A stretch of 47,644 nt of DNA. Origin: Cyanobacteria bacterium REEB446 (GTDB taxonomy: Bacteria > Cyanobacteriota > Vampirovibrionia > LMEP-6097). This document shows positions 41,269 through 47,644 of this stretch, one piece after another. The notes under the pieces were generated by a model that was given only the letters and a program-made list of their open reading frames with translations, did no database searches and was not told where the DNA came from. The first letter of the stretch is position 1, and every line of letters starts with the position of its first letter. The DNA is taken from positions 1 to 47,644 of the forward strand of contig JAGWWP010000013.1 in the NCBI GenBank assembly GCA_018970325.1, given 5' to 3'. The position numbers and the translations under genes were made by a program.

Positions 41269-44112
41269 CTAGAATAAATTAAAATAGCTATTAATATTCG
41301 CTTCTATGCTCTCTCTTGATAAATCAGTGAGTACTCGATTATATATTCTGATCTCTTGAACTGTCATACTGACATAACCATTATTTATACTAGAGTTTCT
41401 ACCGATAACTAAAGGCTGATTATCAGGAGTTCCTGTACTTGGAAGTGCAGCTGTGCTCTTCAGGGTAGAGTCTACAAAGATTCTAGATTCTAGATTAGAC
41501 TCATTATAAACATAACTGAATAAATACGAATTATTTAAAGATAGATTAGATGGAATTACGGTCTGCGAGCTAAATCCATTAGCGGCAGCGATATCACTAT
41601 CATCTTCAAAGAAAAGACCTTTAATCTTACCATCAGCAAAAGAGCCTTGATTAAAGATGTAGTTATTGTTTTCATCTTGAATTAAAGATGTAGTAGCAGC
41701 TACAGTTAAGGATGAAAATGATGGAGTGATCTGCACATTAGAGTTCTGTAAGAAATCATCGACGAAAGTTATAGCTGGCAGACCATTATCACTAAGCAAA
41801 ATAGAACCCCCTGAAACTATTTGAGGTTGAAGCAAGTTATTGTTTTGTTCTACATCATAAGCATTTAAAGATTGGTCATACCATTTAGTTACAAAGGCAT
41901 TATTAGATCCTGTAAATAATTGAAGCGAAGCTGTATCAAGATTTCCAGCGTTTGTAAAATATATATCTTGTTCAGCATTATCATTACTACGCCTAACTCG
42001 CATACAAGGACCATTATAAGCAGGGTTAACTTTTCTTACGGAGAGAACTAAACTCACTAGAGGGAAATTAAAGATCTTCATGTTCACTCTTTGATTTGCG
42101 AGCGTTGAATTCAGGACTTCTAAAGAAACCACATTAACAGTGTCTTGATTATAAGAGCCTTCTATAAGATTAAAGTAAGCAGGAAAGCTAGGAGTATCTC
42201 CCTGAAGTACTAAGTAAGCTTTACGACCTTGAACTAAATTAGTAGCAGTGAAATTAGTTGCAGGACCCACTGTCTTTTTAAATACACTGTGGTATTTGGT
42301 GAAATCGATAACATTTGTGGCTAAATTTTGGTTAATAGTGTTAAAGCCTTGTGGTAAAGCATCGATCTGGTTTTTTAAAATTCTTCCTTGGTTAGCACTT
42401 AAGGCTTTGTCTGTAGAGAAAGAAAAAAGATCGTTTACGACATCTGTTGATTCGATTTTATCTGTGAGTGAAACGCTTAGATTGTTAACGTTGCTAATTT
42501 CTTGATTCGGTAATCTAGCAGGGCTTATTAAGCCAGTGCTTATATCAGAGGCGTCTAAGCTAAGAACCTTAGAGTCAGTGACAGATTGATTAGAAAAATC
42601 TTCAGCTAATAGATTTTCATCTAGTATATGTGTTGTGCTCACGGTATTAGGACCTAATACTACGGCTAAATCTGCAAGTGTTGCAAGAGTGCCTGTTGGA
42701 GCAAGAGGTAGGCTAAGTAATGCATCTGTCTGAGAGGTTAGTGTTACATTATGCCCGCCTTTCATGGTTAGAGAGTTATTAGTATTTTCATTAAATAGTC
42801 TCTCTATTTGAAGATTAGGAGGCAAGAGTGAAGCATTAATTATGCCAGTATCAAAATTACTTGCATTTTGGAAAAACAAGGGGTCTTTAGATTGGAGGGT
42901 AGCAGCATTACCTGCTAAGAGTGCTTTGACGTTCGCAACATTTGCTGCCTGTGAAAACTGTGCTGCGGTACTTTGCATAATAAGCTCTCTTTGGCCATTA
43001 GCCGTAAAATAGAGATTATTGTTAGTAAATTCAAAAGAACCATTACGAACAGGTGTGATTAATGGGGAATTACTAAATCGCATACTTGGTGTAGTACCAA
43101 TTTCATCAGTATCTAAATCTAATGTAGCTTTAGGATCCTTACCATTAAAGCTCACAGTGTTAGATCTAAGAACTAACGGCAATGCGGAATTCGATACTGT
43201 TAATTCAAGTTCGTTATTAACTTCATCTATCGCAAAATTAGTCAGAGAACTAGACCCAAGGTTAAGTTCATCTACTTGAGTCAAAGTGACGGGTTGATTA
43301 TTAACTAAATTAGGATCTTGAACTACATTAGGGTTATCTGCACTAATAAAAGTATCTCTTAAGCTAGATGAAAGTCTTTCCTGACGTGATTTTCTTGATG
43401 CGACGACTGGGATTCTTAATTTAATCGTACCATCCGTTTCCTTGAGAATAGACGTTTTATTGGGATCTTGAACAGTACTAGATTCTACTGAAAATTTATG
43501 AAAAAAAAGTTCTTGTAAATTACAGTCATTAAACTTATTATCAGGGCATGATGTCGAGTTTAAAACACTATTCGGGAAGCTAACTCCTAACTGAGGTGAT
43601 ATGAGACTACTTAGGCTCTGACCATAGATAGCAGCAGAACCAGCCTGCTTATTAGCAGATAGCGTGCCATAGCCATTTAAGGTAACCCTATAGGTAGAGG
43701 ATAGACTGCCATTGGTCTTATAGATATCCATCCAGAAGATTTTAGTTCCTAAAAACTGAGGTGTATCAAGGATTAAAACTATATTTTTTCTTTTAGCTGC
43801 TTTCGGTGAAATAGCTATGCTATGTGTAGATATTACTTCTGAACCACTAGAATTTTTGTTATACACTAATATTTTAAAATGCTCTGACTGAGAACCTTGT
43901 ACTAGTAAAGGTTCCGTGTTGAGTTGAATTCTATAACCAGGGTATGAGTCTGGGAATACCTTGCTTAGATCATTGTCATTGACTTGCAAAGCAAGAGAAC
44001 ATTCTCCACTAACGCACTCAGCTGCTATGTAGGCTGCTAAAGTTTTTGGCGTATTTGTAATTAAAAATAATATTAGGATTAATACGAAAGATATCTTACT
44101 TAAAACTCTCAC
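41269..44112 (-). CDS. Secreted tail-fibre-like surface protein with C-terminal lectin-like domain, 947 residues
   Basis: Starts at a GTG. Signal peptide to about residue 27. It shares the Cys-pair N-terminal domain (E-C-V-S-G-E-C, C-P-D-N-K-F-N-D-C) and tail-fibre-like middle (A-L-S-A-N-Q-G-R-I-L-K) with the next gene. Residues about 675-745 (S-V-R-K-V-N-P-A-Y-N-G-P, M-R-V-R-R-S-N-D-N, V-T-K-W-Y-D-Q-S) match a piece of the arabinofuranosidase-B catalytic fold. The last 180 residues look like a LamG/concanavalin-type lectin domain (E-I-R-I-Y-N-R-V-L). Together they suggest carbohydrate binding at the surface. No catalytic residues can be assigned. Confidence 0.72.
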   Translation of the reverse strand: MRVLSKISFVLILILFLITNTPKTLAAYIAAECVSGECSLALQVNDNDLSKVFPDSYPGYRIQLNTEPLLVQGSQSEHFKILVYNKNSSGSEVISTHSIAISPKAAKRKNIVLILDTPQFLGTKIFWMDIYKTNGSLSSTYRVTLNGYGTLSANKQAGSAAIYGQSLSSLISPQLGVSFPNSVLNSTSCPDNKFNDCNLQELFFHKFSVESSTVQDPNKTSILKETDGTIKLRIPVVASRKSRQERLSSSLRDTFISADNPNVVQDPNLVNNQPVTLTQVDELNLGSSSLTNFAIDEVNNELELTVSNSALPLVLRSNTVSFNGKDPKATLDLDTDEIGTTPSMRFSNSPLITPVRNGSFEFTNNNLYFTANGQRELIMQSTAAQFSQAANVANVKALLAGNAATLQSKDPLFFQNASNFDTGIINASLLPPNLQIERLFNENTNNSLTMKGGHNVTLTSQTDALLSLPLAPTGTLATLADLAVVLGPNTVSTTHILDENLLAEDFSNQSVTDSKVLSLDASDISTGLISPARLPNQEISNVNNLSVSLTDKIESTDVVNDLFSFSTDKALSANQGRILKNQIDALPQGFNTINQNLATNVIDFTKYHSVFKKTVGPATNFTATNLVQGRKAYLVLQGDTPSFPAYFNLIEGSYNQDTVNVVSLEVLNSTLANQRVNMKIFNFPLVSLVLSVRKVNPAYNGPCMRVRRSNDNAEQDIYFTNAGNLDTASLQLFTGSNNAFVTKWYDQSLNAYDVEQNNNLLQPQIVSGGSILLSDNGLPAITFVDDFLQNSNVQITPSFSSLTVAATTSLIQDENNNYIFNQGSFADGKIKGLFFEDDSDIAAANGFSSQTVIPSNLSLNNSYLFSYVYNESNLESRIFVDSTLKSTAALPSTGTPDNQPLVIGRNSSINNGYVSMTVQEIRIYNRVLTDLSRESIEANINSYFNLF

Positions 44113-44193
44113 TTTTTGACCCGCCCCTTATTGATTTATCTTGCTGTAGCTCTTTAACATTAAGCATTTTTTAACAAAATACATATTAGCACA

Positions 44194-44213
44194 TTCGAGA
44201 ATATTATCTCGAA
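44194..44213. promoter_or_regulatory. Inverted repeat between the DUF2797 and surface-protein genes
   Basis: TTCGAGA, six-base spacer, TCTCGAA, perfectly symmetric. About 80 bases upstream of the GTG of the 947-residue gene and 50 bases past the DUF2797 stop. No T-run follows, so it is more like an operator than a terminator. The binding protein is unknown. The rest of the 150-base gap shows nothing else I can name. Confidence 0.35.
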
Positions 44214-44263
44214 CCTTTCTACTCCCATACAAGTCGCGATATTATCTTAAATTTATGTATTAG

Positions 44264-45106
44264 CTAATTTATTTCCAGAGAAACCCTGTAGCCCGCATAT
44301 TTCCTTATGTTAATAACCCCAGTATCAAAAATTAAGTACTGTCCCTTTATGCCGAGTAAGGTTCCTTCTAACTTAGGATTCTTATCTAAATTGAAGCTAT
44401 TAACTTTTTTGGGAAACTCTATTACAGGATATTTAATCTCTAATTCACTAGTATCTAAATCTATAAATTCTGCATCATCGAGCTCTAAATTATTTTTAAG
44501 TAAATCACGAATATTATCTAATAGCTTTGGTTTCAGGTTCGCTAGGCTAGTTTCTTCATATTCGTTTTTCAACATTTTTCGCCAGTCGGTTTTATCTTTC
44601 ATAGACTTAGCTAACTCAACTTCTATTAAGCCTGCGAATTTCCGTCTTTTTACTAAAAGTAGTCTTTGTGCTTTAACTGCACCTTGGTCTATCCATCTAT
44701 GAATTTCGTTATTACCACGAGTTATTCCAATTTTCACTGAGCTCGTTAGTGAAATATAGATGCTGTGGGGAATATTACAGTAATTCATCGCGAAATTATT
44801 ATCCCTGCATGTACCTTCATCGAAATGACAGAGTTCTGGCTTAACTATGCACATATCACACTCCGCGAGCTTTTGAAAACAAGGGTAGCAATAGCCCTGA
44901 TTAAAAGATTTTTTTATAGAACGATTACAGGAGACACAGTTAATCTGACCAGTAAAATTTAAAGTAAGTTTTTTTTCTAAAAACTCATTTAATGCAAGTG
45001 AAGAGCCTGCTGATTCAGTATCAATATTAAGTGGCATGGCATATTCTGCGATTCCAGCCTCACCTAATTTAGTCTTCATTTTTCTCAAGAAAGTTAAAAT
45101 CTGCAC
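44264..45106 (-). CDS. DUF2797 family protein with zinc-ribbon-like Cys motifs
   Basis: 280 residues. Family features: C-V-S-C-N-R-S-I-K-K-S near 58, G-Y-C-Y-P-C-F-Q-K-L, C-D-M-C-I, P-E-L-C-H-F-D-E-G-T-C-R and then K-I-G-I-T-R, R-W-I-D-Q-G-A-V-K-A-Q. The Cys clusters probably bind zinc. The G-I-T-R and W-I-D-Q-G segments recall the GIY-YIG-like family layout noted for DUF2797. Function unknown. Start: a GTG at 45106 lies eight bases after a TATAAT, fitting a leaderless mRNA; an ATG at 45079 (M-K-T-K-L-G) is the alternative. Divergent from the binding-protein gene. Confidence 0.82.
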   Translation of the reverse strand: MQILTFLRKMKTKLGEAGIAEYAMPLNIDTESAGSSLALNEFLEKKLTLNFTGQINCVSCNRSIKKSFNQGYCYPCFQKLAECDMCIVKPELCHFDEGTCRDNNFAMNYCNIPHSIYISLTSSVKIGITRGNNEIHRWIDQGAVKAQRLLLVKRRKFAGLIEVELAKSMKDKTDWRKMLKNEYEETSLANLKPKLLDNIRDLLKNNLELDDAEFIDLDTSELEIKYPVIEFPKKVNSFNLDKNPKLEGTLLGIKGQYLIFDTGVINIRKYAGYRVSLEIN

Positions 45107-45156
45107 AAATGACTATTATAAAGCGTATCTAATTTATAATAGTAATAGTTACTCGT
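45107..45156. promoter_or_regulatory. Divergent promoters, DUF2797 gene / binding lipoprotein
   Basis: TATAAT on the minus strand at 45115-45120 (eight bases from the GTG) and TATAAT on the plus strand at 45135-45140 (16 bases from the ATG). No Shine-Dalgarno before either start. Confidence 0.5.
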
Positions 45157-46299
45157 ATGAATAGAGTTTATAAATTTTTATTAGTTTCTTTTTTAAGTGC
45201 ATTTTTCTTAGCATCTTGTTCTTCATCAGACAGTTCTAAAGCAGAGAAGCATTTTAATCATGAGACAGTACAGGAAATTACGACGGTAAAAGGTAAGCAC
45301 TATATAGCTATAGCAGCGCCACTCACTGGTCCTTACTCTGATTTAGGTAAGACTCTTTTAGAAGGCGCACAGTTAGCGATTGAAGAATATAACGCTAATC
45401 CTAAAAATAAGGCAAATCCAGTAGGTTTTATTCTTATAGATGATGGTGGCATAGTGATAGAAGCTCTAGAAAGAGCTAAGATCGCTATCGCTGAGGGTGT
45501 TTTAGGAGTTATCGGTCACGTAAATTCAGGTATTTCTATAGAGGCTTCTAAAAAATATATGCAGGCGAAAATCCCTCAAATATCTCCAGCTTCTACTCAT
45601 CCTAAATACACTGAGAGGCCGGAGTTTCGTGGCTATGTATTTAGAACTATAGGTACAGATAGGCAGATAGGAGAAGCCGCGGCTGATTTAGTTTTAGGTA
45701 ATGGTAAATATAAAAAGATAGCGGTGCTGTTTAACGACAGACCTTATGGTGTCTCGGTTTCATCAGAGTTTATCAGAAGATTAGCTCATCATAAGGAGAA
45801 GGAAATAGTATTTTATGAGACTATCCCAGTTAGAACTCATGATCACAGTATTACAGCGAAAAAGGTCGCTAAAACTGTTGCTGACCTAGTTTTCTTCGTC
45901 GGTGAATATAATGATGCTGGTTATTTAGTTAAAAATTTAAAGAAAGAATTACCGAACGCTCAGTTTTTATCAGCAGAAGGGGCTCATAATCAGTCGTTTA
46001 TTGATATAGCTGGTTCTGCTTCTGAAGGAGCGATGATTTTAGGTGCACCACTGCCGAGCAAGGCTGTAGTCAAGAAATATAAAAAACGTTTTAAGAAGAA
46101 TATTTCTGGTTATGTCGCGACTAGTTACAATGCGACTAAAATACTGCTAGAGGCTATGCAAGCTAATAATTTTGAGGATACCGAAGCGATAGCAAGGTCT
46201 GTAGCTAGTAATCCAGTATTTGATTTAAATGGTGATTTATTAGATCCTTCTTTTACTCTGTATAAAGTTTCTAAAGGTGTTTTTACTGTCGTTAAATAG
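45157..46299 (+). CDS. Branched-chain-amino-acid-type ABC transporter substrate-binding lipoprotein
   Basis: 380 residues. Lipoprotein signal ending L-A-S-C near residue 21, then the LivJ/Peripla_BP_6 fold: I-A-A-P-L-T-G-P-Y-S-D-L-G-K-T at 52-66, G-A-Q-L-A-I-E-E-Y-N, G-V-I-G-H-V-N-S-G and I-S-P-A-S-T-H-P. Such proteins capture amino acids or related ligands for Liv-type ABC importers, or act as amide/urea sensors. No permease or ATPase gene is adjacent, so the ligand cannot be inferred. Convergent with the next gene. Confidence 0.88.
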   Translation: MNRVYKFLLVSFLSAFFLASCSSSDSSKAEKHFNHETVQEITTVKGKHYIAIAAPLTGPYSDLGKTLLEGAQLAIEEYNANPKNKANPVGFILIDDGGIVIEALERAKIAIAEGVLGVIGHVNSGISIEASKKYMQAKIPQISPASTHPKYTERPEFRGYVFRTIGTDRQIGEAAADLVLGNGKYKKIAVLFNDRPYGVSVSSEFIRRLAHHKEKEIVFYETIPVRTHDHSITAKKVAKTVADLVFFVGEYNDAGYLVKNLKKELPNAQFLSAEGAHNQSFIDIAGSASEGAMILGAPLPSKAVVKKYKKRFKKNISGYVATSYNATKILLEAMQANNFEDTEAIARSVASNPVFDLNGDLLDPSFTLYKVSKGVFTVVK

Positions 46300-46344
46300 A
46301 CTGTAAAAAGAGAGTTTTGATTCATGGGACTTATTATAATCCCA

Positions 46345-47397
46345 CTAGCTACTGAAGAAATTTACTACTTCCTGTTCAGCATAGGAAATACCCTTTGGCT
46401 TAAATTCGATAAATCCAGAATGACCACCGTGAGAACTGCACTCTAAAAAAATGAACTTATTATGTTCTGCTTCTGAAAAGGGGTAACAATCTTTAGCAAG
46501 GAAACTGTCATCTAATGAGCTTAAAATATAAGTAGGGATTTGGATTTTATTTAAATAGGGTTTAGAACTAGCTTTTAGCCAATAGTCCTCAGCAGAGCTG
46601 AAATCATTTAAAGGCCCTGTATACCTAGAGTCAAAGTCATAGAAATTTTTAAGTTTAGAAAAATCTTTTAAATTAATTTCGCGAGTTAATAATTCTTCTT
46701 TATCTTGAATTTTAGCTTTTAAGCATCCAAGAAACTTACTCATGTAAAGTTTATTTTCTTTTCTAGCCATCGCTCTAGAACTAGAAGCTAAATCTAGTGG
46801 CACAGAAATAGTAAAAGCTTTTTTAATCTGAATAGGGAGATCGAAACCCTGCTCACCAAGGTATTTTAAGATGATATTTCCACCGACACTATTACCGACT
46901 AAATAAATATCACGGTAATGAGAGTATTTCTTTTTAGCACAAATATAATCTATGACACATTTAAGATCCTCGCTTTTGCCACTGTGATAGCTCTTCAGTA
47001 AGCGATTAGGTTCACCGCTACAGCCACGATAATTTACTAATACTATATCGAAGCCTTCTTTGTATAAGGTTCTAGCTAGGCATTGCTCAAAGGCTCCTTG
47101 GGAGGAGGCTTCTAGACCATGGCAAATAACAACTAATTGGGACTGCCCGCAAACTTCAATTTCTGCGTTTTCGTCGTCCTCAATTTCTGCTGTAATCCAA
47201 TCTAGATCAAGAAAATCGTCATCTGGAGTGAAAATTCTTTCACGATATTTTTTTATTTTATTTTTTCCAAATAACTGAGCTGAGGCTAAATTACTAGCTA
47301 TTAGTCTAAACTTAGAAAGAAAAAACCCTAGAATCGTCTGCACGTGAGGATTCTTTAAGAAGAATTGAGCTTTATATTTAGATTTAATGATGGGCAT
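46345..47397 (-). CDS. YheT-family alpha/beta hydrolase
   Basis: 350 residues. N-P-H-V-Q-T-I-L near residue 17 is the YheT family opening. C-H-G-L-E-A-S-S lies before the nucleophile elbow G-N-S-V-G-G-N (about residue 168), with the probable acid in S-S-L-D-D-S-F-L and His in S-S-H-G-G-H-S-G. These are serine hydrolases, probably esterases; the physiological substrate is unknown. A loop between W-I-T and L-V-V-I-C-H contains a mini-repeat copy that adds about 19 acidic residues. No Shine-Dalgarno before the ATG. Confidence 0.9.
   Translation of the reverse strand: MPIIKSKYKAQFFLKNPHVQTILGFFLSKFRLIASNLASAQLFGKNKIKKYRERIFTPDDDFLDLDWITAEIEDDENAEIEVCGQSQLVVICHGLEASSQGAFEQCLARTLYKEGFDIVLVNYRGCSGEPNRLLKSYHSGKSEDLKCVIDYICAKKKYSHYRDIYLVGNSVGGNIILKYLGEQGFDLPIQIKKAFTISVPLDLASSSRAMARKENKLYMSKFLGCLKAKIQDKEELLTREINLKDFSKLKNFYDFDSRYTGPLNDFSSAEDYWLKASSKPYLNKIQIPTYILSSLDDSFLAKDCYPFSEAEHNKFIFLECSSHGGHSGFIEFKPKGISYAEQEVVNFFSS
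47137..47190 (-). repeat. Mini-repeat copy B, inside the YheT-type gene
   Basis: On the minus strand it reads in frame as A-E-I-E-D-D-E-N-A-E-I-E-V-C-G-Q-S-Q, the element with its A-E-I-E unit partly duplicated. It shares GACGAAAACGCAGAAATTG with copy A apart from the first base. Confidence 0.65.
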
Positions 47398-47425
47398 TAG
47401 TGGTGGTTTTTCAGTCTACTCATTC

Positions 47426-47458
47426 TTGGCACTGCTCGCAATCTTCAATTTCTGCGTT
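47426..47458 (-). repeat. Mini-repeat copy C, intergenic
   Basis: Same core as copy A (AACGCAGAAATTGAAGATTG, then CGAGCA) in the leader of the YheT-type gene. It is not in a usable reading frame: a stop precedes it and a TGA follows it. Confidence 0.65.
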
Positions 47459-47551
47459 AAGGTTGAGGCTACATAAAAAATACTGTGGCTAACCCTGAAC
47501 TTTAAGCAAATATGCTAGCCTTAATTTTAATCTAATCATAGAGGGAAGCAT

Positions 47552-47644
47552 ATGATTTGGCAGCCATTATTTTTAATTTTAATTACGGTAGTGCTGGGGA
47601 TAACTGGTCTATTAACGCAGTTTTATCAGGGCAGTAAAAAAATA
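47552..47644 (+). CDS. Start of a membrane protein, cut by the window edge
   Basis: An ATG preceded by GAGGGAAG opens 31 codons that run off the end. They give M-I-W-Q-P-L-F-L-I-L-I-T-V-V-L-G-I-T-G-L, a membrane helix or signal anchor, then Q-F-Y-Q-G-S-K-K. The family cannot be told from this much. Confidence 0.5.
   Translation, partial: MIWQPLFLILITVVLGITGLLTQFYQGSKKI

Noticed and set aside
39223-44112. The tail-fibre-like genes as part of a prophage
   Set aside because: No capsid, terminase, baseplate, lysis or integrase genes are nearby, and both proteins carry signal peptides.
46324-46343. GGGA/TCCC hairpin between the binding-protein and YheT-type genes as a terminator
   Set aside because: The stem is only four base pairs before a mismatch and has no T-run.
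47426-47458. Intergenic mini-repeat copy as the C-terminus of an upstream gene
   Set aside because: In the N-A-E-I-E-D frame a stop lies shortly upstream and no start codon or ribosome site is available.

Overview
The window comes from a low-GC (about one third G+C), Gram-negative, flagellated, oxygen-respiring bacterium. The outer membrane is implied by lpxB, lptA, lptC and an MCE/MlaD protein. Motility is implied by two rod/hook-class proteins and a flagellin-like protein. Respiration is implied by a cbb3-type (C-family) haem-copper oxidase beside a cytochrome bc-type complex. A short cyanobacterial-style SSB and a DUF262-HEPN-methyltransferase cassette of a kind known from cyanobacteria make a non-photosynthetic relative of Cyanobacteria (Melainabacteria/Vampirovibrionia) my best guess. 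That is an inference, not a proof. TGA is a normal stop codon here.

Layout: 1-1349 is the edge of an insertion sequence and an EF-hand protein that seems to have lost its N-terminus to it. 1419-7931 holds glmS, two unrecognised genes, an MCE protein, dnaK and ssb. 8002-16217 is one long respiratory operon: CcoN, a CcoO with an extra cytochrome c domain, two small Cco-like proteins, a dihaem cytochrome c, a Rieske protein, a full-length cytochrome b, two small membrane proteins, a second cytochrome b fused to a 2[4Fe-4S] ferredoxin domain, an MvhD-like iron-sulfur protein and a 37-residue membrane peptide. 16235-24409 is mixed housekeeping (nrnA, a GHMP kinase, atpC, an M16 protease, prmC). 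24503-27919 has a strong terminator, two flagellar genes and an acid phosphatase. 28009-31019 is an accessory island: a decayed DUF262 and HEPN pair, an intact cytosine methyltransferase, a perfect palindrome and two 99-bp tandem repeats that copy the 3' end of the adjacent tRNA-Cys. 31131-35841 holds sufE and lipopolysaccharide genes. 35883-39117 has a trans-sulfuration-type PLP enzyme, pepP and the flagellin-like gene. 39223-44112 encodes two paralogous secreted proteins with phage-tail-fibre-like segments. 44264-47644 has a DUF2797 gene, an amino-acid-type binding lipoprotein, a YheT-type hydrolase and the start of a membrane protein.

The most notable system is the respiratory operon. Cytochrome b number 1 keeps the His pair for the P-side haem bL (His96, His247), but both His ligands of the N-side haem bH are replaced (Lys110; Tyr261 or Phe262). 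Cytochrome b number 2 keeps all four His and carries a ferredoxin domain, followed by an MvhD-like subunit. I propose an asymmetric quinol-oxidising complex in which one cytochrome b has one haem and the other couples the quinone pool to cytosolic iron-sulfur carriers, with electrons passing by Rieske and cytochrome c to the cbb3 oxidase.

Two patterns run across the window. A short mini-repeat (sense reading roughly N-E-N-A-E-I-E-D-C-E-Q-S-Q) is found in-frame in loops of three unrelated enzymes, with a fourth copy between genes, recalling Rickettsia palindromic elements. Many first-in-operon genes also have a TATAAT-like -10 box only 5-11 bases before the start codon, suggesting frequent leaderless mRNAs, whereas several operon-internal genes have Shine-Dalgarno sites.
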